17,966 bases of DNA from Calditrichaeota bacterium AABM5.125.24 (GTDB lineage Bacteria; Electryoneota; AABM5-125-24; Hatepunaeales; Hatepunaeaceae), in the NCBI GenBank assembly GCA_002127415.1, contig MWJR01000315.1, forward strand, positions 1 through 17,966, in the 5' to 3' direction. The position numbers were made by a program, and so were the translations under genes. Positions 6,758-14,842 of the stretch are shown one piece after another; position 1 is the stretch's first letter; each line of letters opens with the position of its first letter. The notes beneath the pieces are model-generated. The model ran no database searches, was not told the DNA's origin, and saw only the letters and a program-made list of their open reading frames with translations.

Positions 6758-7509
6758 CAGCGGATCCCCTTCACCACCGACTCCACCACCAGATACCACC
6801 CGTCAACCAGGACGAACATCAGCACCTTGAAGGGGAGAGAGATCATCACCGGCGGCAACATCAACATCCCCATCGACATCAGCACCGAGGCCACAACCAT
6901 ATCAATTATCAGGAAGGGCATATATATCATAAATCCGATCTGGAAGGCCACCCTCAGCTCGCTGATGACGAAGCCCGGCACAATCACCCGCAGCGGCAGC
7001 TCCTCAGGGGACTGAGGCTGCTGGAGGTCGGCCATGCGGACGAACAACGCCAGGTCCTTCTCCCGCGTCTGACGCAGCATAAATTCCTTAAGCGGCTCCT
7101 GTGAGCTTGTGAACGCCTCCTGGATGGTGACCTTCTGCTCACTGTAGGGGATCCAGCACCGCTCGTAGATCTCGTGCGCCGGTTTCTGCATAACGAACAG
7201 GGTCAGGAACAGGGCCAGTCCGATAACAAGCTGATTGGGCGGCATCTGCGCGGTGCCCATCGCCTGGCGCACGAAATGGAGCACCACCACGATCCGGGTG
7301 AATGAGGTCATCATAATCAGTATGGACGGCGCCAGGGTCAACAGGGTGAGCAGAACCAGCACCTGGATGGTGACGGCCACATCGCCGGGGGTGCCGGCCT
7401 TGTCGAAGCCGATCGTCACCCGCGGGATAACCGTCTGTCCCAGAGCCACGGCGGGCAGCACCAACAGAGGCAACATCACTGCGAGGACCTTCAGCCGGAC
7501 CTTCTTCAC
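6757..7509 (-). CDS. fliP: FliP, flagellar export gate membrane protein
   Basis: FliP forms the pentameric core of the export gate. It begins with a cleavable-looking signal sequence (KKVRLKVLAVMLPLLVLPAV, with ALG-Q as a possible cleavage point), which is usual for FliP. Family blocks follow: LTLAPSILIMMTSFTRIVVV, a periplasmic segment, then FVISELRVAFQIGFMIYMPF and MGMLMLPPVMISLPFKVLMF. The 250-aa length is typical. The start is GTG at 7509, overlapping the fliO stop by 4 nt (GTGA). It overlaps fliQ by one base downstream, so fliO-P-Q look translationally coupled. Confidence 0.96.
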   Translation of the reverse strand: MKKVRLKVLAVMLPLLVLPAVALGQTVIPRVTIGFDKAGTPGDVAVTIQVLVLLTLLTLAPSILIMMTSFTRIVVVLHFVRQAMGTAQMPPNQLVIGLALFLTLFVMQKPAHEIYERCWIPYSEQKVTIQEAFTSSQEPLKEFMLRQTREKDLALFVRMADLQQPQSPEELPLRVIVPGFVISELRVAFQIGFMIYMPFLIIDMVVASVLMSMGMLMLPPVMISLPFKVLMFVLVDGWYLVVESVVKGIR

Positions 7510-7988
7510 CCTACGCGCCCTTTCCCGCCTTCATTCCGCCTGGAAAGACGCCTTATAAGCGCTGCGAACGGCTCCCTGGAAGCCGAAGTCTGCTCCTCGA
7601 TTATCCGTTGAACCGTCTGTGGGTCGTCGATGGTCGCTATCAGGCCCAGATGATGGTCGGTGGCCCCGATGAGGTAAAGCGAGCCGCCGACCTTGATGAA
7701 CTGAATCGACCGGCGCGGGCCGAGAGCCACACCGCCCAGCAGCTCCACCCCGGACAGCCTCCCCCCGCGAAAACCCATCGTCCGTCGCAGCAGACTCAGG
7801 CTCACCCACACCAGCAGGATAACCACCACCAGGATGAGGGCCACCTTCAGGAACTGTCCCCACGACGGCCCGGTAAACTGGACGGTTCCGCTGGTATCGA
7901 CGGCCGCTGCGCAGTAGCCGAACCTGGCCCCGGCGATCGTCCACAACCACGACAGGGCGGCAGCAGCCAAAAGCCGGGTTCCACTCAT
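7506..7988 (-). CDS. fliO: FliO, export gate assembly protein
   Basis: FliO helps assemble the FliP ring. This 160-aa protein has an N-terminal signal-like hydrophobic stretch (LLAAAALSWLWTIAG), a short periplasmic segment, and a strong transmembrane helix at about 47-66 (FLKVALILVVVILLVWVSLS). The cytoplasmic domain has the FliO pattern RSIQFIKVGGSLYLIGATDH followed by a basic, variable tail. The family diverges strongly, so the call rests on this topology plus the fixed position between fliN and fliP. The ATG overlaps the fliN stop (ATGA) and the 3' end overlaps fliP (GTGA). Confidence 0.88.
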   Translation of the reverse strand: MSGTRLLAAAALSWLWTIAGARFGYCAAAVDTSGTVQFTGPSWGQFLKVALILVVVILLVWVSLSLLRRTMGFRGGRLSGVELLGGVALGPRRSIQFIKVGGSLYLIGATDHHLGLIATIDDPQTVQRIIEEQTSASREPFAALIRRLSRRNEGGKGRVG

Positions 7989-8962
7989 TTCAACGCCTTG
8001 ATCCTGTCTTCCACCTTCAACAGCTCGGTGATACGCACCCCGAAGTTCTCATCGATCACCACCACCTCCCCCCTGGCGAACTTCATATCGTTAACGAACA
8101 GATCGACCGGCTCGCCTGACATCTTATCGAGTTCAATAACCGACCCCGGGCCCAGCTCAAGCACATCGCGGACCAGCATCGTGGTCCTGCCGAGCTCAAT
8201 CGTGACGGGCAGATTTATGTCGAGTAATAACTCGATGTTGCGCGGCTTCTCCAAGGGTGTGGTGGTAAATTTCTGGACATCGAAGTCTTCAAAGGTAGCC
8301 GGCTTGACAACCGGAGTCTCCTCTTCGACTGCCACCTTCTTGCCCGAAGGTTCCGGCTCCACTCCGGGCGGAACAGCCGGCCCCTCCTCCCGTTCCTTCC
8401 CGAAAACGGCGGCAAACCCGGGGTCAACCGTCTTGAGCAGGAACGCCTCACCCAATCCCTCGATTTCAAGGTTCCAGCGTGCCACGGGGCTGCTGTCGAG
8501 TCCTGCTATGACCGAGCTCGAGTCGAGGCTGATCTGCGGCATATCCACGGTGATCTCTTCACCCATATACGCCACCAGATCCGATTCAATCGATGCGACC
8601 ACCTGTCCCCACAACTCACCCAGGCTTTCAGGATGGGTCTTCTCGTCGAAGTGGGCCTGCCCCTCACCGCCGGCCGCAAGGTCCGCCATCGTTGCCGTCA
8701 GTGAGCGGGGGAACAGGAAATGCCACCCCCCCAACTCCGCGGCGCTGAAGCGGACGCCCACCACGACCGGTCCATCGGGGAACAGCTCCTCGATCTCCCC
8801 CTTAGTGAACAGACGCGGCGCCTCAACGCTCAGCTTGACGTCGCGCCCCAGCAGCGAGGTCAAAACAGCCTCTACTTCACTGCGAACCAGATCCTCCCAT
8901 GCAGCCAGTGCACTGAACCATTCGGGCTGTTCCGCAACTGAGCCGATATTCTCCTCATTCAT
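7985..8962 (-). CDS. fliN: FliN/FliY-type flagellar switch protein with extra N-terminal domain
   Basis: This is the C-ring protein forming the base of the rotor switch. Residues about 240-315 are the SpoA/FliN domain (ELLLDINLPVTIELGRTTML, then LGPGSVIELDKMSGEPVDLF). At 325 aa it is far longer than simple FliN (about 140 aa) and is built like FliY: an N-terminal domain of about 185 residues, a Pro/Glu-rich linker (about 190-240), then the SpoA domain. The N-terminal part resembles the CheC/CheX fold only weakly. Around ESLGELWGQ the Asn of the CheC phosphatase motif (D/S-x3-E-x2-N) is missing, so CheY-P phosphatase activity is doubtful. ATG 8962 overlaps the fliM stop by 8 nt. Confidence 0.9.
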   Translation of the reverse strand: MNEENIGSVAEQPEWFSALAAWEDLVRSEVEAVLTSLLGRDVKLSVEAPRLFTKGEIEELFPDGPVVVGVRFSAAELGGWHFLFPRSLTATMADLAAGGEGQAHFDEKTHPESLGELWGQVVASIESDLVAYMGEEITVDMPQISLDSSSVIAGLDSSPVARWNLEIEGLGEAFLLKTVDPGFAAVFGKEREEGPAVPPGVEPEPSGKKVAVEEETPVVKPATFEDFDVQKFTTTPLEKPRNIELLLDINLPVTIELGRTTMLVRDVLELGPGSVIELDKMSGEPVDLFVNDMKFARGEVVVIDENFGVRITELLKVEDRIKALK

Positions 8963-9947
8963 AAATCAACTCCTCGTCAGGGGTAATAGAACGGACCACT
9001 TTAACCGCCCGGCGCAGCCCCAGTTTTCCCGGCGCGCCGAAGAACTTGAGTCTGTTCCCTACCAGTATCCCCAGGGGCTCTGAGGTGCGTTTGTCCAGCT
9101 TGAGCAGATCATCGACCGTGAAATCGATGAAGTCCCGCACCTTAACCGATGTCTCTGCCAGAATCGTCCGCAATCCTATCTGCGAAACCCTCAGGCGATC
9201 CTTTATAACATCCTTCTCCCCTTCCTCTATCTGCCTGGCTGTCAACGCCAACATACTCTGAGAGGACAGCTTGCTCATTATCGGCTCGAGGACAAAGTAG
9301 GGAAAGACGACGTTCATAGTGAAGGTGGCTCCACGTATCCTGATATCAAAGAAGATGATGGCCAGGGTGTCTGAGGGGCGGGCTATCTGCACAAACTGAG
9401 GATCGGTCTCAAATCCGTCCAGCGATGTCCCCAGCGGATAGACCTGGCTCCACACCTCGTTCATTTGCCTGAGTATAGCCTCGACGATCCGCTGAACCAC
9501 GTTCTGCTCGATCAGGGATATCTCTCTCGCCTCCACCTCGGGGTCTCCGATGCCGCCCAGAAGCCGATCAACCACAAACAGCAGGAACTGTGGGCTGATC
9601 TCCAGCAGGGCCTTACCATCCAGATGCTCCATCTTCAGAATATACAGGGCGTTGGGAACCGACAGTGAGAGCGAGTACTCGCTGAAGGTCACCTGGTCGA
9701 TGGAGAGGAGATTGACGTCAACCAGGGAGCGGAGATTGGTCGAAAGATAGGTCGCAAACATCCTCGCGAAGCTGTCGTGGATGGTTCTCAGGGTGCGGAT
9801 CTGCTCCTTGGATATCCGCTCCGGATGCTTGAAGTCGTATAAGAGCACCTCCAGCGCGCTCCGTTCGGCGACAGCCTCCTCTTCGGGAACTCTGGAGACC
9901 GTCTGGAGCAGGGCGTCTATCTCATCCTGTGATAGTATCTTATTCAT
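8955..9947 (-). CDS. fliM: FliM, flagellar motor switch protein
   Basis: FliM is the C-ring subunit that binds phosphorylated CheY and links FliG to FliN. The N-terminal CheY-binding motif is intact (LSQDEIDALLQ, residues 5-15). The middle CheC-like domain includes the GGIG loop at about 131-134, which contacts FliG. The C-terminal SpoA domain ends with VGNRLKFFGAPGKLGLRRAV. The ATG at 9947 is preferred over the adjacent upstream TTG because it gives the canonical MNKILSQDEID start. Length 330 aa is standard. A short gap separates it from fliL, and it overlaps fliN downstream. Confidence 0.97.
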   Translation of the reverse strand: MNKILSQDEIDALLQTVSRVPEEEAVAERSALEVLLYDFKHPERISKEQIRTLRTIHDSFARMFATYLSTNLRSLVDVNLLSIDQVTFSEYSLSLSVPNALYILKMEHLDGKALLEISPQFLLFVVDRLLGGIGDPEVEAREISLIEQNVVQRIVEAILRQMNEVWSQVYPLGTSLDGFETDPQFVQIARPSDTLAIIFFDIRIRGATFTMNVVFPYFVLEPIMSKLSSQSMLALTARQIEEGEKDVIKDRLRVSQIGLRTILAETSVKVRDFIDFTVDDLLKLDKRTSEPLGILVGNRLKFFGAPGKLGLRRAVKVVRSITPDEELIYE

Positions 9948-9960
9948 CAATCTGCCGCTT

Positions 9961-10479
9961 CTACTGGGATACCCACTTATGGAAGAAGATCCGTGTCACC
10001 ACCCCCTCCCCGAGCTGGTAGTCCATTATCTTCTTGACCCTGCTGCGGAGAGCCCGGCGGTATCGGATGTTGGTTAGAACGTCGATAGGCTGTGAGCTGA
10101 ACAGCGTGACCAGGTTATCACGCAGGAGCGGCTCCCGCCGCTTGATCTCATCGAGCTTATCCTCGTCGAAATACTCAAGGGCGATCGAGACCATAAAGTG
10201 CCTCCGCCCGGTGGCGGGATTGACGATCAGGTCTTCAATCAGATATACCTCGCCGAATTGGGGGGGCTCTGGAGAAGGTTTCACTACCTCGATTTCGACC
10301 TCAGCAACCATCTCCCGGTCGGGTTTCAAGATGAAGAGCCATACCGGAACCCCGACCAGCACCACGACAAGGACCGTCAGCAGAGGCCACTTAAGCCCGG
10401 CTGTCAGCCGCGCTCTTCCGGTCTTTTCCAGACCCTCAAGCGTCAGCCGCTCGACCTCCTCCGGCTCGTATTCATTCAT
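9961..10479 (-). CDS. fliL: FliL, stator-associated basal body protein
   Basis: FliL is a single-pass inner-membrane protein whose periplasmic domain rings the stator units. It has a cytoplasmic N-terminus of about 30 residues, one transmembrane helix (LLTVLVVVLVGVPVWLFIL, about 33-51), and a periplasmic domain with the family pattern (YLIEDLIVNPATGRRHFMVS, LRDNLVTLFSSQPIDVL) ending FFHKWVSQ, which parallels the usual end of FliL. Length 172 aa is typical. AAGGAA lies 6 nt before the ATG in the 15-nt gap after motB. Placement between motB and fliM is the usual context. Confidence 0.93.
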   Translation of the reverse strand: MNEYEPEEVERLTLEGLEKTGRARLTAGLKWPLLTVLVVVLVGVPVWLFILKPDREMVAEVEIEVVKPSPEPPQFGEVYLIEDLIVNPATGRRHFMVSIALEYFDEDKLDEIKRREPLLRDNLVTLFSSQPIDVLTNIRYRRALRSRVKKIMDYQLGEGVVTRIFFHKWVSQ

Positions 10480-10494
10480 AACCGTTCCTTCATC

Positions 10495-11265
10495 TCAGTC
10501 CCCCCATCCGCCCTCATACTGCTCGGATATCGGCCGGGTGGAGATTCCTCCCATCTCCTGCTCGAGTTTGAGGAATATCTCTACCCGCCTGTTGACCCCC
10601 TTCTCCTCACGTGGGGCGGTTCTGGGGAGCTCCGCCCTCGGCCGGTATTCCCCGTATCCGACGGCCACCAGCCGCTCGGGCGGGAAGCCTCTGGTCTGGA
10701 AGAACTTCAGCACCTTCAGTGCCCGCGCCGCCGAGAGCTCCCAGTTGGAAGGGAATCTTTCGGTATGGATGGGTGTGTCGTCGGTGTGTCCTTCGATCAG
10801 CACCTCGCCGGCCTCCAGGGTCACGGCGACTCCCACCACCTTCCCCAGGATCGAGAACGCCATTCGTTTCAGGTCATCCTTTCCTTCGTCGAAGAGAACC
10901 GGGTCAGAGAAGACGATCCTCACGCCACCCTTCACCTGGTGGACTTCGATCAATTCGCCCAGCCCGGCCTCACGCACCATCGCCTCGATCTCCTCGGCCT
11001 GTTCGAACAGCTCCATCTCGGCGATGCTGGCCACCGGCCGCCTTATAAAGGCAGGCCCGGTGGGAGCCGGTGCATACGGCAGCAGCGCTCCACGAAATGA
11101 CCCGATGGCAGCCCGGAACTTCTCGATCTCGACGGTGGAGTAAGCCACGATGAACACGAAGAATACCAAGAGCAGGGTCATCATATCGCCGTAGGTTATC
11201 ATCCAGCCGGGGGCGGACGGCCCCTTCAGCTCCTCCTTTGCCTTGCCCTTTCTGTCGCGTGCCAT
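10495..11265 (-). CDS. motB: MotB, flagellar stator protein
   Basis: MotB is the peptidoglycan-anchored stator subunit. A basic N-terminus leads into one transmembrane helix with the ion-binding aspartate at about residue 27 (PGWMITYGDMMTLLLVFFVF). A linker with plug-like residues follows, then an OmpA-type peptidoglycan-binding domain (VLIEGHTDDTPI at about 155-166, SNWELSAARA, VAVGYGEYRPR, NRRVEIF). Length 256 aa is normal. Its ATG directly follows the motA TAG with no spacer, so the pair is coupled. The sequence alone does not settle whether protons or sodium drive the motor. Confidence 0.96.
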   Translation of the reverse strand: MARDRKGKAKEELKGPSAPGWMITYGDMMTLLLVFFVFIVAYSTVEIEKFRAAIGSFRGALLPYAPAPTGPAFIRRPVASIAEMELFEQAEEIEAMVREAGLGELIEVHQVKGGVRIVFSDPVLFDEGKDDLKRMAFSILGKVVGVAVTLEAGEVLIEGHTDDTPIHTERFPSNWELSAARALKVLKFFQTRGFPPERLVAVGYGEYRPRAELPRTAPREEKGVNRRVEIFLKLEQEMGGISTRPISEQYEGGWGD

Positions 11266-12036
11266 CTAAGCCTCTCTGCTCACCTCTCGACGGCCGGCTG
11301 GCGCCAGGAAGGTCAACAGCTTCTCCTTGACGATGCGTGGATTGTCTCCGGACTGGACGGCCAGGATCCCCTCGAGGATGAGCTCCTTCTGCAGCATCTC
11401 CTCCTTGGATCGATTGCCCAGCTTGCCGGCAACCGGCAGGAAGAAGAGGTTGGCCAGCACCACGCCGTAGAAGGTGGTCACCAGGGCGGTGGCCATACCG
11501 GCGCCGATCTTGGTGGGGTCCTCAAGGGCCTGGAGCATCTGGATCAGGCCGATCAGTGTGCCGATCATCCCGAAGGCGGGGGCGTAGGTGCCCATAGCGA
11601 TGAAGATGCTCTGCCCCAGCCTGTGCCGTTCCTCGAGGCTGCTCAGCTCCGATTCCATAATGGCCCGGATATACTCCGGTTCGGTCCCATCCACGGCATA
11701 CTGGATGCCGCTGCGCAGGAAGTTGTCATCGATGGTGTCGAGGTCCCTCTCGATGGCGAGGATCCCTTCCCGTCTGGCCTTCTCGGCCAGCCTGACCAGT
11801 TGCTCGATGGTCTGGGTGTAGGATATCTCCACGGCGAAGAAGGCCTTGCGGAGCACGCTTATCACCGACAGCACATCCTTCATCGGGAAGTTGATGAGTG
11901 TGGCGCCGAGTGTCCCGCCGCCAACGATCATCAGCGAGCGGACGCTTATAAAGAATATCGCACCTTCGCCGGTGGCGATGGCCCCCACAACCAGCGCCAA
12001 CCCGGCGAAGATACCGACGATCGTGGTCAGGTCCAT
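11266..12036 (-). CDS. motA: MotA, flagellar stator ion-channel protein
   Basis: MotA forms the pentameric ring around two MotB helices and generates torque against FliG. Four hydrophobic segments are seen (about 3-22, 30-50, 145-170, 180-203). The two conserved prolines are present (TYAPAFGMIGTLIGL, Pro about 153; NLFFLPVAGKL, Pro about 201), and the cytoplasmic loop has the charged torque region (EKARREGILAIERDLD, about 85-100). Length 256 aa fits the PomA/MotA family. It sits between flbD and motB, with a 19-nt gap to flbD that lacks a strong ribosome site. Confidence 0.96.
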   Translation of the reverse strand: MDLTTIVGIFAGLALVVGAIATGEGAIFFISVRSLMIVGGGTLGATLINFPMKDVLSVISVLRKAFFAVEISYTQTIEQLVRLAEKARREGILAIERDLDTIDDNFLRSGIQYAVDGTEPEYIRAIMESELSSLEERHRLGQSIFIAMGTYAPAFGMIGTLIGLIQMLQALEDPTKIGAGMATALVTTFYGVVLANLFFLPVAGKLGNRSKEEMLQKELILEGILAVQSGDNPRIVKEKLLTFLAPAGRREVSREA

Positions 12037-12055
12037 AAATCGGATCTAACTGTCT

Positions 12056-12304
12056 TCAGACCGCTTCCGTCAGCTCATGTTGCACCGTGGCGCCCGCGGA
12101 AGCGGGCGCCTTCGGCTCAACAGCAATCAGCAGGGACCTCCGGTAGGTCAGGAACCTCTGCACCATCTCCCGCACCGACTCGCGGACGAAGATCTTCCGC
12201 CCGTTGGTCAGGCTCAGGATGGTGTCAGGTATAGCCTCGATCCGCTCAATCAGATCCCCGTTGAGAACCATAGACTGACCGTTTAGACGTGTTACTTCAA
12301 CCAT
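12056..12304 (-). CDS. flbD: FlbD family small flagellar protein
   Basis: FlbD/YlzI-family proteins are small (about 60-75 aa), have no agreed biochemical role, and are nearly always found between flgE and motA, as here. The conserved pattern is present: VTRLNGQSMVLNGDLIERIE, then PDTILSLTNGRKIFVRESV. Family length would end near residue 62; here an 82-aa protein carries an additional Ala-rich tail (PKAPASAGAT) encoded by a GC-rich hairpin. The start is ATG; only a weak purine run precedes it. The Caulobacter regulator also called FlbD is unrelated. Confidence 0.92.
   Translation of the reverse strand: MVEVTRLNGQSMVLNGDLIERIEAIPDTILSLTNGRKIFVRESVREMVQRFLTYRRSLLIAVEPKAPASAGATVQHELTEAV
12089..12110. 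repeat. Perfect GC-rich hairpin inside the flbD 3' end
   Basis: GGCGCCCGC and GCGGGCGCC form a perfect 9-bp stem around a 4-nt loop (GGAA on plus, TTCC on minus). It encodes the low-complexity tail of FlbD beyond the conserved domain. No T-run follows on either strand, so it is not a standard terminator. It may be a small hairpin element that extended the gene, or an RNA structure between flbD and motA. Confidence 0.55.
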
Positions 12305-12349
12305 TCTTGAATTCTTAATTTAACAAATTTTAATGCCCAAGTCACCATC

Positions 12350-14254
12350 CTACCGCTTCAATCTGGTGAGCTCATCCAACAGACCATCCGAGACGGTGAT
12401 AACCCTGGCGGAGGCCTGGAAGGCGCGCTGGGCCAGTATCATATCGGTGAATTCACGCGATAGATCGACGTTGGACATCTCGAGGTAGCCCGAAGTGATG
12501 GTTGAACCGGTCGATTCAGCCTCATCGATGCGGGGGTCGCCCGAGTTGAGGGTCTGGCGGTAGAGGCTGTTGCCGATACGCTCCAGAGCCTGAGGGTTGG
12601 TGAAGTTCGCCAGCAGCACCTGAGCCAGGAGCTCGGTCACGCCGTTGGAGAAATTACCGAAGGCGCAACCGTTGTTGTCGATGGATATCCCCTCCAGGAT
12701 TCCCATCCCATAGCCGTCCTGACCGATGGCCATAATGCTGGTGGGCGAGCCGGACAGTGTCATACCATCGAAGCTGCCGATGTTGCCCGCACCAAAGGCC
12801 AACTCCACATCCTGAGCGCCGTTCCCCGGGTTGAAAACCAGACCGGTAGCGCCTCCGTCGTAGCTGAAGTTATCCAGTGAACCATCGTCCCGGAAGCTGA
12901 CGGTTCCGCTGCCGCCCTCGATGACAGAGGCGGGTTCCGGCAGCTCGACCGACCAGCGCCAGACGCCGGGCGTCTCGCTGCGGGTGAAGGTGACCGTCAG
13001 GTTATTGGTGTTCCCGAGGGAGTCATAGACGAAGATCGAGGCGGCGCTGGTGGTATCGGCGGTCTCGATTACCGCAGTTCCCTGAGCCAGTCCATCCGGG
13101 GCGTTGATAGAAACCCCGCCACCGCCGAAGTTCAACAGACCGGTAACCAGTCCGGTCCGCTCGTCGATCTCAAGACCCAGCACTCGCTGAATCGCATCCG
13201 CACTGCCGGTGGGGGTGAAGTTATCCACAGCCGTCAGCGTGGATGCAGCGCCGTTATCGACGTCAAAGGCCCCGCCCACGTCGAACAGGTTGGCCACGAC
13301 ATCGCCAACGCCGCCATCGGTGAGCTGGACGTTATACATCTGTCCGTCGCCGTGATATGTGCGGGTGATCTGAATTGCACCGTCGGCATCCAACTCAGCC
13401 TCGACACCCGACACCTGTGCGTTGATGGCGTTGATCAGCTCGCCGACGGTCGAGTCGGTGGTAAGACCGGTAATCTCAACCGTCCGCCCGCCATCGACGG
13501 TCACCGTGAAGCCGGCCACATCCGTGACGCCGTGATCCCCGAGAGTATCCGACAGAGTGAGTCCCTGGGCCGCGCCTGCGGCGATGCTCCGGGTGGCATT
13601 CTGACCGGTGATCTGAATCTCGTGTAGCCCACCGACGCCATCATCGACGGTGCCGGACACACTGGTGATCCCGGTGGTGCCGGCATCGGTCAGGTTGGCG
13701 GTGGACTGAGTCATATTCATATCCAGGTTGCCGTAGAGCTGGATCTCGGTGGTCGCCTTGGCCTGGCTGCGACGTCCCAGCGGTATCTGGATGGCGCGCG
13801 GTGTGGTTCTCTCGAGCTCAGCCCCATCGGCAGTGCCCAGATACCCCATCACCCGGCAGCCGTCACCGCTGGCAACCAGGTTTCCCTCGGCATCGAGGTG
13901 GAAGTTGCCGGCACGTGTATAGAAGTTCTGATCCCCATCCGAGACGACGAAGAAACCGTTGCCCTGGATGGCCAGGTCGGTCATCACGCCGGTGGCTTCG
14001 AGTGATCCCTGGGCAAAGTTGGAATCGACCCCGATGGTCCGCATTCCAAGACCGACCTGGATGGCGTTGACCCCGCCCAGGTTGGTCGATGGGGCCGTCT
14101 CCCCGGCCAGGGTCTGAGCCATCGACTCGGCGAAGGTTATCCGCGACCCCTTGAAGCCGACGGTGTTCACGTTGGCGATGTTGTTACCGATGATGTCCAT
14201 CTTGGTCTGGAAATTACGCAGGCCGCTTATGCCTGCAAATAGTGACCGCATCAT
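12350..14254 (-). CDS. flgE: FlgE, flagellar hook protein, enlarged
   Basis: FlgE polymerises into the hook joining rod and filament. The rod/hook N-terminal helix region is clear (SLFAGISGLRNFQTKMDIIG, NNIANVNTVGFKGSR), as are DLAIQGNGFFVV (93-104), the FlaE-type domain after about residue 400 (ASIFVYDSLGNTNNLTVTF), and the C-terminal helix (LEMSNVDLSREFTDMILAQR, AFQASARVI). The protein is 634 aa, against about 400 in enterics. The excess lies at about 185-400 and includes a stretch resembling the flagellin IN motif (about 247-300: VTVDGG, STVGELINAINAQVSGVEAE). Start is ATG at 14254 with AGGAGGA 7 nt upstream; a second ATG follows immediately. Confidence 0.96.
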   Translation of the reverse strand: MMRSLFAGISGLRNFQTKMDIIGNNIANVNTVGFKGSRITFAESMAQTLAGETAPSTNLGGVNAIQVGLGMRTIGVDSNFAQGSLEATGVMTDLAIQGNGFFVVSDGDQNFYTRAGNFHLDAEGNLVASGDGCRVMGYLGTADGAELERTTPRAIQIPLGRRSQAKATTEIQLYGNLDMNMTQSTANLTDAGTTGITSVSGTVDDGVGGLHEIQITGQNATRSIAAGAAQGLTLSDTLGDHGVTDVAGFTVTVDGGRTVEITGLTTDSTVGELINAINAQVSGVEAELDADGAIQITRTYHGDGQMYNVQLTDGGVGDVVANLFDVGGAFDVDNGAASTLTAVDNFTPTGSADAIQRVLGLEIDERTGLVTGLLNFGGGGVSINAPDGLAQGTAVIETADTTSAASIFVYDSLGNTNNLTVTFTRSETPGVWRWSVELPEPASVIEGGSGTVSFRDDGSLDNFSYDGGATGLVFNPGNGAQDVELAFGAGNIGSFDGMTLSGSPTSIMAIGQDGYGMGILEGISIDNNGCAFGNFSNGVTELLAQVLLANFTNPQALERIGNSLYRQTLNSGDPRIDEAESTGSTITSGYLEMSNVDLSREFTDMILAQRAFQASARVITVSDGLLDELTRLKR

Positions 14255-14261
14255 TTGAGGT

Positions 14262-14268
14262 TCCTCCT
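14262..14268 (-). promoter_or_regulatory. Strong ribosome binding site of flgE
   Basis: AGGAGGA on the minus strand, 7 nt before the flgE ATG. It fits the high expression needed for the hook subunit and fixes the start. Confidence 0.8.
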
Positions 14269-14282
14269 GTTTCAGGACGACA

Positions 14283-14327
14283 CCGCCGCTTCTGTCGATC
14301 CGCGGCGGAAGGTCCCCTCAGATGAGG
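14283..14327. repeat. Two inverted repeats in the gap upstream of flgE
   Basis: CCGCCGC (14283-14289) pairs with GCGGCGG (14302-14308) around a 12-nt loop, and CCTCA/TGAGG (14316-14327) forms a second small palindrome. Both would lie in the flgE leader of the 180-nt gap 14255-14434. The rest of that gap is A/T-richer and holds no gene I can support. A leader structure for flgE is plausible but unproven. Confidence 0.35.
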
Positions 14328-14434
14328 TCCGACCCGATGTTCTGCCGTCCAATTGATTGATGATTATGGAATTATGGTTGGTTTCCTTGTGTCATTGCGT
14401 TCAGTGTGACAGTGAGGCATCTCATCACCCCGCC

Positions 14435-14830
14435 TCAGGCTATGACTGCGGCGTCGATGGAGGTGAAGACGTTCTCCCGCAGAGCGGGAGCATCGACGAC
14501 GGTGATGACTGTCCGCCTCTCGACCCCGACTATAAGTGCCAGGTCGTCGAGCATCACCAGGGCGCGCCTCGCGCCTTTAGCAGCGACCGAGTCAACAGCG
14601 CGGTCGATCCTTGTCAGCTGTTCAGCCTTCAGGTCGATCTCCCGGCTGACCACCCGCTCTTGGGCGTGTCCCGAGAACTCCATTCTGCACCCGACCTCCT
14701 CGCAGGCATGGCGCAGATGTTCGGCGAACGGGGCCTCTATCCGGGGCCTGGCCGCGGCAGGTGGTTGCTGAGATGGAAGCTGCGGTGGTCCGACCCGCTC
14801 TGCCAGGACGCGTTCCACTGTTCCCGCCAT
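14435..14830 (-). CDS. Conserved flagellar operon protein (TIGR02530-like)
   Basis: This small protein matches the pattern of the flagellar-operon family TIGR02530, found beside flgD and flgE, whose function is unknown. The conserved core is FSGHAQERVVSREIDL, LTRIDRAVDSVAAKGARRAL and the ending IVGVERRTVITVVD. The first 45 residues are Pro/Ala/Gln-rich and probably disordered. I choose ATG 14830 (131 aa), with TAGGAG 9 nt upstream overlapping the flgD stop; GTG at 14836 in the same frame is the alternative. No signal peptide or membrane segment is seen, so it is probably cytoplasmic. Its position suggests a hook-assembly accessory or chaperone, which is inference. Confidence 0.83.
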   Translation of the reverse strand: MAGTVERVLAERVGPPQLPSQQPPAAARPRIEAPFAEHLRHACEEVGCRMEFSGHAQERVVSREIDLKAEQLTRIDRAVDSVAAKGARRALVMLDDLALIVGVERRTVITVVDAPALRENVFTSIDAAVIA

Positions 14831-14842
14831 CGTCACCGTCTC

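Noticed and set aside
7608..9083. 491-codon plus-strand open frame opposite fliO, fliN and fliM
   Set aside because: It is antisense to three well-recognised, overlapping minus-strand genes; its product is Ser/Thr/Arg-rich with no domain pattern. Long antisense frames are common in GC-rich coding DNA.
10034..11143. 369-codon plus-strand frame opposite fliL and motB
   Set aside because: Runs across two conserved minus-strand genes and is dominated by Ser/Arg/Thr; no domain pattern.
12305..12349. AT-rich stretch upstream of flbD as a promoter
   Set aside because: The best sigma-54-like reading (TGGGCA...TTTGT) lacks the -12 GC and no clear -35/-10 pair is present; the gap is only 45 nt.
14396..14411. 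Sigma-54-like element upstream of flgE (TGTCAC-ACTGA-ACGCA)
   Set aside because: Spacing is right, but the -24 GG is GT and the -12 TTGC is ACGC; the two invariant positions are not both kept, so I treat it as chance.
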